From contig CANNVE010000003.1 in assembly GCA_947525975.1 (NCBI GenBank), positions 114,444-178,443 of the forward strand: 64,000 bases of DNA. Reading direction: 5' to 3'. The translations under genes and the position numbers were made by a program. This document shows, piece after piece, positions 18,251 through 27,321 of the stretch; positions within the stretch are counted from its first letter, which is position 1, and each line of letters opens with the position of its first letter. The stretch is from an uncultured Muribaculaceae bacterium (GTDB taxonomy: Bacteria > Bacteroidota > Bacteroidia > Bacteroidales > Muribaculaceae). Below the pieces are notes generated by a model that saw only the letters and a program-made list of their open reading frames with translations, was not told the origin of the DNA and made no database searches.

Positions 18251-20641
18251 ATGAAGAATAGACTGCTCCTATCGCTTGTCGCAGGTTTGTGCTTGCCATT
18301 TATGTCTTCGGCGCAGAGCTTGCTCTACCCCAACACATTCGACCTGGCTGATGTAGAGATTACATCGGGTCCCTTCAGGCACGCTTGTGATCTTAATGTG
18401 CGGACTCTGCTGAAATATGATACTGACCGCCTGCTGGCTCCCTACCTTAAGACAGCGGGCCTGGAGCCGAAAGGCGAAAGCTTTGACAATTGGATAGGCC
18501 TCGACGGGCATGTGGGAGGGCATTACCTCTCGGCCCTTGCCATACACTATGCCGCCACCGGCAATGAAGAGCTGAAGCGCCGCGCCGACTATATGGTCGA
18601 CGAGATAGTGCGCGCCCAGCAGGTCGGCGGTGACGGCTATGTGGGCGGCGTGGAGCGCAAATGCTGGGATCGCATAGGCAAAGGCGAGGTAGGCGCGGTG
18701 TGGGACTATTGGGTGCCATGGTACAATGTGCACAAGACATTCGCAGGCCTGCGCGATGCCTGGCTTTATGCCGGCAACGAGAAAGCGAAAGATGCTTTTC
18801 TGACCTTATGCGACTGGTGTGTGGCTCTTGTGGAGCCTTTGAGCCAAAAGCAGATGGAAGATATGCTCAATCAGGAATTCGGAGGCATGGACGAGGTGCT
18901 GGCCGACGCATATCAGGTCACCGGCGACCGGAAATATCTTGACTGCGCCAAGAAATTCTCCCACCATTGGCTGCTCGACAGCATGGCCGCAGGCAAGGAC
19001 AATCTCGACAATAAGCATGCCAATACCCAGGTGCCCAAAGTGGTGGGATACCAGCGCATAGCCGAGCTTGAGCCTGACGCCGCCGATGCGGGTCTGTATG
19101 ACCTCGCAGCCCGCAATTTCTGGCATTTTGTGGTCGATGATCGCTCTTTGGCTCTCGGAGGCAACAGCCGTCGCGAGCATTTCGCCGCTGCCGATGATTG
19201 CATCAGCTATGTGGAAGACCGCGAAGGCCCGGAATCATGCAACACTAATAATATGCTTAAGCTCACCGAAGGGCTCCACCGCATGCACGGCGATGCGCGC
19301 TACGCCGACTTCTATGAGAGGGCCATGCTCAACCACATACTCTCTACGCAGCATCCCGGCCATGGCGGATATGTTTACTTCACTTCGGCGCGCCCCGGTC
19401 ACTACCGCGTATATTCCACTCCCAATTCGGCCATGTGGTGCTGCGTGGGCACGGGCATGGAGAATCACGGCAAATACGGGCAGTTTATCTACACCCACAG
19501 CGGCGACACGCTCGGCGTCAATCTCTTCGTGCCTTCAAAACTCAATTGGCGTGAAAAGGGCGTGACAGTGGAGCAGATCACCGATTTCCCCTCGTCAGAA
19601 AATTCCAAGATAGTGGTCAGGACCTCCAAGCCCAAGAAGTTCACTCTCAAGGTGCGCGTGCCGGGCTGGACGGCTGACGGCGCCATGATGGCATCCGTCA
19701 ACGGCAAGGCGGTCAGCGGGAATGCGGCTCCGTCATCATGGATGTGCATCACCCGCAAATGGAAAGACGGCGATGTGGTGGATCTCTCCATGCCTTTCGA
19801 CATAGCTCTTGAGCCTCTGCCCAATGCGCCGCAGTATGTGGCCATCATGCGCGGTCCGGTGCTTATGGCCGCCAATGTGGGCGATGACGACCTATATGGC
19901 CTCCTGAGCGATGACGGGCGATGGGCACACATTGCCCACGGCCCGCTGAAGTCGCTCTTCTCCGAGCCGTTCATGATAGGCGACCGCGAGGAAATCCTGG
20001 CCAAGCTCAGGGCCATGAAGCCCGTAGCCGGCAAAGAGTCGGCCTTTGTGGTTGAAGATCTCTTCACCATCCCCGACCTTGACGCCGATGGCGCCACCCG
20101 CCCGATCACCTTGCAGCCATTCGCCTCGCTTCACGATTGCCGCTACGCCATGTACTGGCCTATGATGACCAAGGCTGAATACGCCGACTTCCGGCAGAAG
20201 GTGAAGGCTAAGGAGGCGGAGACAATGCGCCTCGACGCTATCACGGTCGACGCTGTGACTCTGGCCGAGCAGCAGCCAGAGGTGGACCATGCCATGCGTC
20301 ACAGCGACACGAGCGTGGGAAATTCGGAGGGCGAGGCCTGGCGAGGAGCTAATTCGCGAGGCTTCATGACCTTCACCCTCGACACCAAAGGCTCGCAGCG
20401 GCTCGCTCTGATGCTGCGCTTGCACGACGCAGATGACCGCGACTTCGAAATCCTTGTCGACGGAAAGTCTGTGGGCCAGCAGGGCCGAGCGGAGGGCGGC
20501 CAGGGATTCTCAAACCATGTGTATTCCCTTCCGGCAGAATTGCTCCAAGGCAAGGAAACCATTGACGTGACGCTGCGCGGAGCCACCGGGCGCTTGAGTA
20601 AACTGCGCCTGATCGACAATCAATCATCTGATCAACAATAA
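18251..20641 (+). CDS. Beta-L-arabinofuranosidase-type glycoside hydrolase (GH127/GH146 group)
   Basis: 796 aa with a signal peptide (ending SSAQ). The (alpha/alpha)6 catalytic region matches DUF1680/GH127: PWYNVHKTFAGLRDA, PESCNTNNMLKL and MWCCVGTGMENHGKYGQF. Glu328, Cys330, Cys397 and Cys398 occupy the Zn-thiolate site of this clan, where a cysteine acts as nucleophile. Beta-sandwich domains follow (about 440-796), probably including DUF4986-like and carbohydrate-binding modules. It likely removes L-arabinofuranose from plant pectin or arabinan in the periplasm. It is transcribed with a GH97 enzyme starting 21 bases downstream. Confidence 0.9.
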   Translation: MKNRLLLSLVAGLCLPFMSSAQSLLYPNTFDLADVEITSGPFRHACDLNVRTLLKYDTDRLLAPYLKTAGLEPKGESFDNWIGLDGHVGGHYLSALAIHYAATGNEELKRRADYMVDEIVRAQQVGGDGYVGGVERKCWDRIGKGEVGAVWDYWVPWYNVHKTFAGLRDAWLYAGNEKAKDAFLTLCDWCVALVEPLSQKQMEDMLNQEFGGMDEVLADAYQVTGDRKYLDCAKKFSHHWLLDSMAAGKDNLDNKHANTQVPKVVGYQRIAELEPDAADAGLYDLAARNFWHFVVDDRSLALGGNSRREHFAAADDCISYVEDREGPESCNTNNMLKLTEGLHRMHGDARYADFYERAMLNHILSTQHPGHGGYVYFTSARPGHYRVYSTPNSAMWCCVGTGMENHGKYGQFIYTHSGDTLGVNLFVPSKLNWREKGVTVEQITDFPSSENSKIVVRTSKPKKFTLKVRVPGWTADGAMMASVNGKAVSGNAAPSSWMCITRKWKDGDVVDLSMPFDIALEPLPNAPQYVAIMRGPVLMAANVGDDDLYGLLSDDGRWAHIAHGPLKSLFSEPFMIGDREEILAKLRAMKPVAGKESAFVVEDLFTIPDLDADGATRPITLQPFASLHDCRYAMYWPMMTKAEYADFRQKVKAKEAETMRLDAITVDAVTLAEQQPEVDHAMRHSDTSVGNSEGEAWRGANSRGFMTFTLDTKGSQRLALMLRLHDADDRDFEILVDGKSVGQQGRAEGGQGFSNHVYSLPAELLQGKETIDVTLRGATGRLSKLRLIDNQSSDQQ

Positions 20642-20662
20642 TACCAATCATAATCATCAGCA

Positions 20663-22615
20663 ATGAAAATCAAAAACATCTTTTCTTTCGCCCTGATGGG
20701 GGCATGTGCGTTGCCTGTCATCGCCGAAGAAATATCAAGCCCTGATGGCCGTCTCGTGGTCGACGTATACGACAACGCCGGGGTACCCGTCTACACCGTG
20801 AAGTATGACGGAGTGGAATTCATCAAGGAGTCGCCCCTCGGCTTCGTGCTCAATACCGGAGACTTCACCAAAGGCATGAAATTCGCGGGCCTGACCGACA
20901 AGAAGGCCGTGAAGGAGGAATACTCGATCCCCACGATAAAGAAGACCGATGTGAAATACAATGCCAACGCGGCATTGGCCACATTCGCGAAAGATAAGGA
21001 GAATTTCGGAGTGCAGTTCCAGGTGAGCGACAATGATGTGGCGTTCCGCTATGTGATCGATCACAAGGGCGATCCCCTCTGCGCCGTGGTGGAGGATGAG
21101 GTCACAGGATATGTGCTGCCCGAAGAGACCACCACATTCCTCTGCCCCCAGATGACAGCAATGAGCGGATGGAAGCGCACAGGCCCCAGCTATGAGACCG
21201 ATTATGTGGCTGACGCGCCCATGGGCGAGAACGGCTATGGCGACGGATACGTGTTCCCGGCTCTCTTCAAGGTCGGAGACAATGGCTGGATGCTAATTTC
21301 AGAGACAGGCCTCGACGGGGCATACTGCGGCAGCCACATAAAGAATATAGGCGGCAACAAATATGCGATAGCATTTCCAGACCCCAAGGAGATGAATGGC
21401 CTCGGCGGCAACGGCGTGGGCATATCCTTCCCGGCTGTGACGCCCTGGCGCACCATCACCGTGGGCAATTCCCTGGCTCCGATCATGGAGACCACTATCG
21501 CCACCGACTTGGTGAAGCCCTACTATGAGCCTTCGAAAGATTACAAATATGGCAAAGGCACATGGAGCTGGATCACACGCCAGCGCGACAGCGGCGACTA
21601 TGCCGAAAATCTCGAATTCATCAACCTGGCCGAGGCCATGGGCTATAACTCGATCCTCATCGACGCATGCTGGGACACAAACATAGGCTATGACAAGATC
21701 GAGGAGCTTGCTGAGATAGCCCGCGGCAAGGGTGTCGACATCTTCCTCTGGTACAATTCCAACGGATACTGGAACGACGCTCCCCAGACTCCCCGCCACC
21801 GCATGAACCGCGAGCGCGAGCGCCGCGAGGAAATGGCATGGATGCAGAAAAACGGCATCCGAGGCATCAAGGTTGACTTCTTCGGAAGCGACAAGCAGCC
21901 CATGATACAACTCTACGAGGATATCCTCAAGGATGCCAACGACTATGGTCTCGAAGTGATTTTCCACGGCTGCACCCTACCTCGCGGATGGGAGCGCATG
22001 TATCCCAACTTCGTGGCCGCAGAGGCTGTGCGCGCAAGCGAGAACCTCTATTTCGGACAGCATCAGAATGACATCGAGGCTTTCAGCGCCACATTCCATC
22101 CCGTATGCCGCAACACGGTGGCTTCGATGGATTTCGGCGGCTCTACGCTCAATAAGTACTGGAATGAGGAAGACAAGCCCGGACGCGGCAACGTGCGCCG
22201 CACAAGCGATGTGTTCCAGCTCGCCACTGCCGTGATGTTCCAAAGCCCCGTGCAGCACTTCGCCGTGACTCCGCAGAATCTGACCAACGCTCCCGAATGG
22301 GCGCTCGACTTCATGAAGAATGTGCCCGTGCAGTGGAACGACATCAAATTCATCGACGGATACCCCGGCAAATACATGGTCATGGCTCGTCGCAGCGGTG
22401 ATAAATGGTACATCACCGGCATCAATGCCCAGGCTGAAACCGTGAAGGCCAAGATTGATCTCGCGCCATTCACTGATGCCAAGGAGGTGGCTCTCTACAG
22501 CGATGACAAGAACCTCAATGGCAGCCTGAAGACCGCAAAGGTCAACAAGAAGAAGGAGCTTGCGGTGGAAATGCCCACTAACGGCGCATTCCTCATCGTG
22601 GCCCCCGCCATCTGA
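20663..22615 (+). CDS. GH97 glycoside hydrolase, probably a retaining alpha-galactosidase type
   Basis: 650 aa, signal peptide about 1-21. An N-terminal beta-super-sandwich is followed by a (beta/alpha)8 barrel and a small C-terminal beta domain, the standard GH97 layout. GIKVDFFGSDKQ (Asp405) sits where retaining GH97 members carry their Asp nucleophile, whereas inverting alpha-glucosidases of the SusB type use Glu bases; AAEAVRASE (Glu454) is a candidate acid/base. Retaining mechanism and galactose preference are inference. Paired with the upstream arabinofuranosidase, it suggests trimming of side chains of a plant heteropolysaccharide. Confidence 0.88.
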   Translation: MKIKNIFSFALMGACALPVIAEEISSPDGRLVVDVYDNAGVPVYTVKYDGVEFIKESPLGFVLNTGDFTKGMKFAGLTDKKAVKEEYSIPTIKKTDVKYNANAALATFAKDKENFGVQFQVSDNDVAFRYVIDHKGDPLCAVVEDEVTGYVLPEETTTFLCPQMTAMSGWKRTGPSYETDYVADAPMGENGYGDGYVFPALFKVGDNGWMLISETGLDGAYCGSHIKNIGGNKYAIAFPDPKEMNGLGGNGVGISFPAVTPWRTITVGNSLAPIMETTIATDLVKPYYEPSKDYKYGKGTWSWITRQRDSGDYAENLEFINLAEAMGYNSILIDACWDTNIGYDKIEELAEIARGKGVDIFLWYNSNGYWNDAPQTPRHRMNRERERREEMAWMQKNGIRGIKVDFFGSDKQPMIQLYEDILKDANDYGLEVIFHGCTLPRGWERMYPNFVAAEAVRASENLYFGQHQNDIEAFSATFHPVCRNTVASMDFGGSTLNKYWNEEDKPGRGNVRRTSDVFQLATAVMFQSPVQHFAVTPQNLTNAPEWALDFMKNVPVQWNDIKFIDGYPGKYMVMARRSGDKWYITGINAQAETVKAKIDLAPFTDAKEVALYSDDKNLNGSLKTAKVNKKKELAVEMPTNGAFLIVAPAI

Positions 22616-22666
22616 TAGCCAAGCCTTGAAATCCCTGAAATAGAGGATTCCGCTAAAATAAATGTT

Positions 22667-22712
22667 AAAAAACAAATGTGTGTACACAAGCGTGTGCACA
22701 CATTTGTTTTTT
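22667..22712. terminator. Long A/T-flanked hairpin between GH97 and phd-yoeB
   Basis: A 21-bp stem with one G-T pair (22667-22687 with 22692-22712), loop AAGC, flanked by A and T runs: a strong bidirectional terminator for GH97. Its 3' arm contains the TTTG -33 element of the antitoxin promoter. Confidence 0.85.
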
Positions 22713-22734
22713 TGTAAAGAGTTTGTTATCTTTG
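22703..22734 (+). promoter_or_regulatory. Promoter of the phd-yoeB pair
   Basis: TTTG at 22703-22706, 20-base spacer, TATCTTTG at 22727-22734: a full consensus match. The start codon is 22 bases further on. The overlapping palindrome could also be the autoregulatory operator. Confidence 0.8.
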
Positions 22735-22756
22735 CGGTGTATTAAAATTGATTGTT

Positions 22757-23008
22757 ATGAAAACATTGTCTGTAAGAGAATATCGTCAAAATCTTTCTTC
22801 GTCATTTGATATGGCGGACAACGGAGAGAGTGTGCTTATTCGTAGGAAGAACCAAATCTACGCGCTTATCAGTGTCGGGAGAGAAGATCTGATTATTTCA
22901 CCTGAATTGCAGAAGCGTATTGATGAGGCGGAATTGGCCTGCCGGGAAGGCAGATGTGTGACTTGCCACACAAAGGAAGAACTTGGGGACTACTTGGACT
23001 CGCTATGA
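22757..23008 (+). CDS. Phd/YefM-type antitoxin
   Basis: 83 aa. The N-terminus MKTLSVREYRQNLSSSFDMA with VLIRRKNQIYALISV is the Phd/YefM DNA-binding fold. The C-terminal tail would wrap the toxin. These antitoxins neutralise a partner mRNA interferase and repress their own promoter. The stop codon lies one base before the toxin start, so translation is coupled. Start chosen at ATG 22757; the upstream in-frame TTG at 22748 gives no conserved residues. Confidence 0.88.
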   Translation: MKTLSVREYRQNLSSSFDMADNGESVLIRRKNQIYALISVGREDLIISPELQKRIDEAELACREGRCVTCHTKEELGDYLDSL

Positions 23009-23009
23009 T

Positions 23010-23282
23010 ATGTATGCGATAAAGTTTGACAAGGCTGTTGAAAAAGTCATCTCCAAGTGGAAAAGGTCAAATCCGATATTGTATAAGAAACTCGTGAAGG
23101 TGCTTTTTTCAATTGCGGAGGATCCTCGGTCGGGCATTGGCCATCCCGAACCATTGGTTGGGGGAGGAAATGTAGTGTATTCTCGGCATATATCTTCTCA
23201 TGATAGAATTATCTATCGTATCCATGATTTAGAGGTTTTTGTCGTGGTAGTGGAGGTTGAAGGTCACTATGAAGATAAATGA
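23010..23282 (+). CDS. YoeB/Txe-family toxin, ribosome-dependent mRNA interferase
   Basis: 90 aa from ATG 23010. The YoeB pattern is complete: HPEPL followed by VVYSRHISSHDRIIYRI and a terminal EGHYEDK, supplying the catalytic Glu, Arg and His and the C-terminal aromatic residue. It cleaves mRNA in the ribosomal A site when freed from its antitoxin. No truncation is evident, so the pair looks functional. A convergent terminator lies 20 bases downstream. Confidence 0.9.
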   Translation: MYAIKFDKAVEKVISKWKRSNPILYKKLVKVLFSIAEDPRSGIGHPEPLVGGGNVVYSRHISSHDRIIYRIHDLEVFVVVVEVEGHYEDK

Positions 23283-23299
23283 ATATTGCCTTAATGGAA

Positions 23300-23356
23300 C
23301 AAAAGAAACGTGTGCTCCGTCTGCTGACGCAATGGAGTACACGTTTCTTTTCTTTC
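23300..23356. terminator. Bidirectional terminator between yoeB and the MscS gene
   Basis: A 17-bp stem with one G-T pair (23302-23318 with 23334-23350) has A-rich and T-rich flanks and lies between two convergent genes. Confidence 0.88.
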
Positions 23357-23365
23357 TTGAAGATA

Positions 23366-24727
23366 TCAGTCTTTTGAAACGGATATGTCAGAAGATGTGG
23401 GCGCTGGAATTTGTGTAGGGGCGGGTGTCGTGGCTGCCTGCGGGGCGGCGGATTGCTGTGAGGTCTTCACTTGCAGGAAGTCGCCGCTGAGGATCTGCAG
23501 GCCGAAGTCGGCGGCGTGAGCCACGGCGTGCTCGAAGATGGCGCTGAGCACGGCCTCGTAGCTTTCCCACTGGGTGGTGACCGAGAAGCAGTATATCTCT
23601 ACGGGTATGCCTTCGGTGCTCATCGGCATTATGCGCACCATGAGGTCGAAATTGTTGTTGACCATCGGGTTGTCGAGGAGGTAGCGTACCAGGTAGTAGC
23701 GGAATATGCCGAGGTTGGTCTCGATTGTGCCGTTGGCCGGCGCGACGCCCGGATCCCATGCCACGGTCTGGTTTTTGGCCTGCATCTTGTCGATGAATTC
23801 CTTGACCTTCGGAAATGCGTCGCCATAGGCCTTTAGCTGATCGGCAGTTGGCTTTATCACAGTCTCGGGATTTATGAATATAGAGCCTTCGATGCGGCGC
23901 ACTCCGCTTTCCGACATGCCTCGCCAATTCTGGAACGATGTGGAGACAAGCGTGTATGGAGGCACCATCACCAGGGTGTTGTCGAAGTTGCGCACTTTCA
24001 CTGTGGTGAGCGATACGTCCTCCACTATGCCGTTGGCCGGAGTTGACGGCACCACGATCCAGTCGCCGACATGGAGCATGTCATTCTGCGTCATCTGCAC
24101 CCCGGCCACAAGTCCAAGGATGCTGTCCTTGAACACCAGCATCAGCACGGCTGCAAACGCCGTGAGGCCGCCGAGGAGGGTGGCCGGCGATTTGTCGACG
24201 ATGACCGAAATGGAGATTATCACGGTAATGATCCATACGATGCCATGCGAGATGTTGAGCACTCCCTTTATGGGGAGATTTCTGCGGTTTTCCTTGTCGT
24301 TGTATCGGGTGAAGATGAATGTGATCACAGAGTTGACCCCGATGGCGATGGCGAAGCAAAGATACACGATAGAGGCGCGTGTGATTATGGTGAGGAACGT
24401 TGACCTTTCGTCAAACGCGAATGGCGCGAGGCTCAGGAACACCAGGGGCGGAATCACATGGGAGCACCGCGTGAACGTATGCTCGCGCAGCAATTCGCTG
24501 CCCGCCGCTGTCTCCTTGAATCTCACCAGGCGCTTTGTGACCACCAGTATCAGCCGCCTTATTATCCAGCCGATAAAGTAAGAAGCGGCCACAATGATGG
24601 CGAAATATATGATTTGCTCGATGCTATCGTGGCGCTTTAGGCCTACGAAATCGAGGAATCGGTCGATGTTGTCGAGCAGCCATACCGCAAGGGAGTGGGC
24701 GGGGATGATTGAGTCAGCCTGTATCAT
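23366..24727 (-). CDS. MscS-family mechanosensitive channel (YbdG-like)
   Basis: 453 aa from ATG 24727. Five or so hydrophobic segments (about 40-60, 90-110, 125-150, 160-185, 195-215) precede the pore-lining TM3 (ATLLGGLTAFAAVLMLVFKDSILGLVAGVQM) and the MscS beta domain (VGDWIVVPSTPANGIVEDVSLTTVKVRNFDNTLV). The C-terminal cytoplasmic part ends in a low-complexity Ala/Pro/Thr tail. It releases osmolytes on membrane tension. Total length and extra N-terminal helices fit the YbdG/YnaI group more than minimal MscS. Divergent from the DUF1573 gene. Confidence 0.92.
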   Translation of the reverse strand: MIQADSIIPAHSLAVWLLDNIDRFLDFVGLKRHDSIEQIIYFAIIVAASYFIGWIIRRLILVVTKRLVRFKETAAGSELLREHTFTRCSHVIPPLVFLSLAPFAFDERSTFLTIITRASIVYLCFAIAIGVNSVITFIFTRYNDKENRRNLPIKGVLNISHGIVWIITVIISISVIVDKSPATLLGGLTAFAAVLMLVFKDSILGLVAGVQMTQNDMLHVGDWIVVPSTPANGIVEDVSLTTVKVRNFDNTLVMVPPYTLVSTSFQNWRGMSESGVRRIEGSIFINPETVIKPTADQLKAYGDAFPKVKEFIDKMQAKNQTVAWDPGVAPANGTIETNLGIFRYYLVRYLLDNPMVNNNFDLMVRIMPMSTEGIPVEIYCFSVTTQWESYEAVLSAIFEHAVAHAADFGLQILSGDFLQVKTSQQSAAPQAATTPAPTQIPAPTSSDISVSKD

Positions 24728-24810
24728 AATTAACAATTATTAATGGTATTGAAACGTGGCGTAGTTTCCGTAGCCTCATAATTAAAACCATTTGTTTGGA
24801 ATATTGTTTG

Positions 24811-24818
24811 TATCTTTG
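24811..24818 (+). promoter_or_regulatory. -7 element of the DUF1573 gene
   Basis: TATCTTTG fits the consensus, about 51 bases before the ATG. TTTG at 24791-24794 is only 16 bases upstream, shorter than ideal. Confidence 0.6.
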
Positions 24819-24869
24819 CGGAGAAAATCAGTGGAAGCCATTATTTCCGATTATAAAAAACGATATTAT

Positions 24870-25946
24870 ATGATGAAATTGATAATTAGCGCCATATTGG
24901 CCATCGCGACCTTGACGGCCGCTTATGCCGAAGGGGGAGCGCGCTGGATGCAGACTACATACGACTTCGGCGCTTTCCGTGAAGACAGCGAGAAGACCGA
25001 GGCCATCTTCAGACTCGTCAATGATGGCCCTGATTCGATAGCCATAGTGAGCGCCTCGGCCACGTGCGGATGCACAGTGCCGTATTTCGACAAGGATGCC
25101 ATCGCCCCCGGCGACACTGCGAGTGTCAGGGTGGTGTATAATCCGGAAGGAAGGCCTGGAAGGTTTGAGAAGCAGGTGTATGTGCGCACCACTGCCACCC
25201 ATGAGCGCCAGAAACTCACCATAAAGGGCGTTGTCATTGGCAATGACAAGACAGTGGGGCATTTCTATCCCGTGGATGCCGGAAAGCTAAAGCTGCGCAA
25301 TGGCCTGGCCATGCTTGGCCGTGTGCCGGCCGGCCACTCGAAGACTGAATTCCTTACCGGCTACAATCAGTCAGCCGACACGATAAGGCCCGTCTTCACA
25401 GAGCTGCCGCCGTATCTCTCGGTGAAGTGCAGCCCTGAGGCTGTGGGGCCCGGCGACATGACCACTATTGAATTCTACTTCAAGGCTTCGCAATGCGGGG
25501 AGTGGGGGATAGTGTCTGACTCCATACAGGTGGCCGCAAACGCCGGCGAGGAGAAGCATTGGCTGCCTGTGGTGGCGATAATCGAGGAGGATTTCAGCGG
25601 GCTGACCGAAAAGCAGCGAGCCGACGCTCCGGCCTTGTCGATGCCCTCTGACCGCATAGAGCTCGCGCCTGTGCCGCTGAGTTCGACCACCCCTGTGACA
25701 GCCACGCTAAAGGTCACAAACACCGGCAAAGACCCTCTGATCATACGTCGCGCCTATTCGCAGGATCCTGCCGTGACCGTCAAGGCACCCGAAGGAAAGA
25801 TTAAGGGAGGCAAAGATGGAGAGATCGAGGTGACGTTCGACCCCACGTCTCAGCCCCAGGGCGTCATTAACACCAAGATGGTGATCATCAGCAATGACCC
25901 CAAGGTGCCCACCCGCACCGTGCGCATCATAGGCGTGCGCCAATGA
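24870..25946 (+). CDS. DUF1573-domain secreted protein
   Basis: 358 aa from ATG 24870 (the next codon is also ATG). A signal peptide (about 1-20) is followed by at least two immunoglobulin-like HYDIN/DUF1573 domains. The first (about 25-125) carries FRLVNDGPDSIAIVSASATCGCTVP, the hallmark Cys-Gly-Cys; the last (about 260-358) has KVTNTGKDPLIIRRAYS. DUF1573 proteins are widespread exported Bacteroidetes proteins with no assigned activity. Confidence 0.85.
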   Translation: MMKLIISAILAIATLTAAYAEGGARWMQTTYDFGAFREDSEKTEAIFRLVNDGPDSIAIVSASATCGCTVPYFDKDAIAPGDTASVRVVYNPEGRPGRFEKQVYVRTTATHERQKLTIKGVVIGNDKTVGHFYPVDAGKLKLRNGLAMLGRVPAGHSKTEFLTGYNQSADTIRPVFTELPPYLSVKCSPEAVGPGDMTTIEFYFKASQCGEWGIVSDSIQVAANAGEEKHWLPVVAIIEEDFSGLTEKQRADAPALSMPSDRIELAPVPLSSTTPVTATLKVTNTGKDPLIIRRAYSQDPAVTVKAPEGKIKGGKDGEIEVTFDPTSQPQGVINTKMVIISNDPKVPTRTVRIIGVRQ

Positions 25947-25989
25947 TGCACCGAATTTGTTATAAATTATATACCGTATCCTTTAGGCA

Positions 25990-26295
25990 ATGAAACTCAT
26001 AGATATTAACCTTCAGCGCATAATCAGCCTTTGTAAAATCTACAAAGTGAAATCATTGTCTGTGTTTGGGTCAATATTGACCGACCGTTTCAATGATGAT
26101 AGTGATGTAGACCTCCTTGTGGATTTTGAACCCATAGACCAAGATAAGATTGACTATGTGGAAAACTATTTTGGCCTGCGTGATGCTCTGGAATCGCTAT
26201 TTAATCGGAAAGTGGATCTGATTGAGGAAAAGGGGCTCAGGAATAAATACTTTATAGCGAATGTAAACCGCACAAAACAACTTATATATGGCTGA
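25990..26295 (+). CDS. mntA: MntA-type nucleotidyltransferase antitoxin
   Basis: 101 aa. Minimal nucleotidyltransferase with the signature SVFGSILTDRF-NDDSDVDLLVDF: Gly-Ser plus the two metal-binding Asp residues. In HepT/MntA modules this protein AMPylates tyrosine of the HEPN toxin and inactivates it. The stop overlaps the toxin start by eight bases. A close paralogue lies at 54170, next to a decayed toxin. Confidence 0.9.
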   Translation: MKLIDINLQRIISLCKIYKVKSLSVFGSILTDRFNDDSDVDLLVDFEPIDQDKIDYVENYFGLRDALESLFNRKVDLIEEKGLRNKYFIANVNRTKQLIYG

Positions 26296-26659
26296 GGAAG
26301 TCGTGCTTAAGTATCTGCAGGATGTGTTGGATGCCATCGAGGATATGCAGAGTTGCTTCGTTGGATTCCCTAACAGATATGATTTGTTTGAGAATGACAT
26401 GATGCGAAAATGTGTGGTAGAGCGTAAGGTAGAGATAATGGGAGAGGCCATCAACCGTATAAGGAAGGTTGACCCCTCCTTGGTCATACCTAACGCAAGA
26501 GCAATCATAGATACGCGAAACCGGATCATACACTCTTATGACAACGTACTGCCTGAATTTTTGTGGAGTCTGGTGGTGCGCCATATCCCTTGCCTGAAAG
26601 AGGATATTTCGTTGATCATAAGTGAATATGAACAAAAAATGCACAATGGTGAATCTTGA
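26288..26659 (+). CDS. hepT: HepT-type HEPN ribonuclease toxin
   Basis: 123 aa. DUF86/HEPN fold with the catalytic RNase motif Rx4HxY seen as RNRIIHSY. The preceding helix VVERKVEIMGEAINRIRK is typical. The tyrosine of HSY is the residue MntA modifies in studied homologues. Both genes are intact, so the module should be active. The 3' end forms one arm of a terminator hairpin. Confidence 0.9.
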   Translation: MAEEVVLKYLQDVLDAIEDMQSCFVGFPNRYDLFENDMMRKCVVERKVEIMGEAINRIRKVDPSLVIPNARAIIDTRNRIIHSYDNVLPEFLWSLVVRHIPCLKEDISLIISEYEQKMHNGES

Positions 26660-26688
26660 ATTCCATTGTGCATGTATGTGTTTTAATG
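26639..26688. terminator. Hairpin at the 3' end of hepT
   Basis: An 11-bp perfect stem (26639-26649 with 26663-26673) overlaps the last hepT codons. A T-rich stretch follows at 26680-26690. It sits between convergent genes. Confidence 0.6.
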
Positions 26689-26700
26689 TTTGTCCGGCGG

Positions 26701-27321
26701 TCAGACGTCGCTTTCGATTATGCGGCTGGCCAGCAGATCGGCGGCGTAGATGATGGGCACGAGCGGGCGGTCGTTGGCGCCGTCGTATAGCCGGCATTCT
26801 TCTCCGCTGTTGAAGTTCAGTCCCCAGGGGCCCATGTGCCAGCGTATGGCGAGCATTTCCTCGTCGGTGAGCTCGAGCGGGGTGTTGTAGAGCAGCATGA
26901 TCAGCGATTTCTCTCCGTGCCCGATGGGTAGGGGAGAGTCCACGGCCTTGAATCCCATGTATGTCTCGTCCTGTCCGAGCTCGTTTTTGCGTTTGCGGGG
27001 CGACCGCTGGTAGCTGTTGCTCTTGCACACATCGTGGAGTAGGCTGGCAATGATGATGTTTTCGCGCTTCACGGCGTATTCCAGGCCCGAGTCAAGGGCT
27101 TTCATCCCCTCCCAGATCGAAAGGGCTGCCCGGCAGGTATTGAGCGAGTGCTGGGCCAGGCCTCCCTCCACAGCCAGGTGATGGGCGGCAGAAGCCGGCG
27201 CCCTGAAAAATCCTACTTCTTCGAGGTATTCTACGGTCTCCCGCGCTCCTTCGCGTCCGGTCGATTCGAGCAGCCGGGCTATCTCTTCCTTATTCGCTTT
27301 CTTGTCTATTTCAGGCTTCAT
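26701..27321 (-). CDS. HD-domain phosphohydrolase
   Basis: 206 aa from ATG 27321. Metal-binding residues of an HD fold are visible: HHLAVEGGLAQHSLNTC, then SLLHDVCKSNSY, IGHGEKSLIM and IRWHMGPW. This resembles bacterial HD proteins related to nucleotide or RNA-end phosphohydrolases; the substrate is unknown. Its start overlaps the end of the B3/B4 gene by 11 bases, making it the third gene of a coupled minus-strand operon. Confidence 0.82.
   Translation of the reverse strand: MKPEIDKKANKEEIARLLESTGREGARETVEYLEEVGFFRAPASAAHHLAVEGGLAQHSLNTCRAALSIWEGMKALDSGLEYAVKRENIIIASLLHDVCKSNSYQRSPRKRKNELGQDETYMGFKAVDSPLPIGHGEKSLIMLLYNTPLELTDEEMLAIRWHMGPWGLNFNSGEECRLYDGANDRPLVPIIYAADLLASRIIESDV

Noticed and set aside
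22757..26659. Genomic island carrying the toxin modules
   Set aside because: No integrase, tRNA attachment site or direct repeats; the two modules are separated by ordinary MscS and DUF1573 genes.
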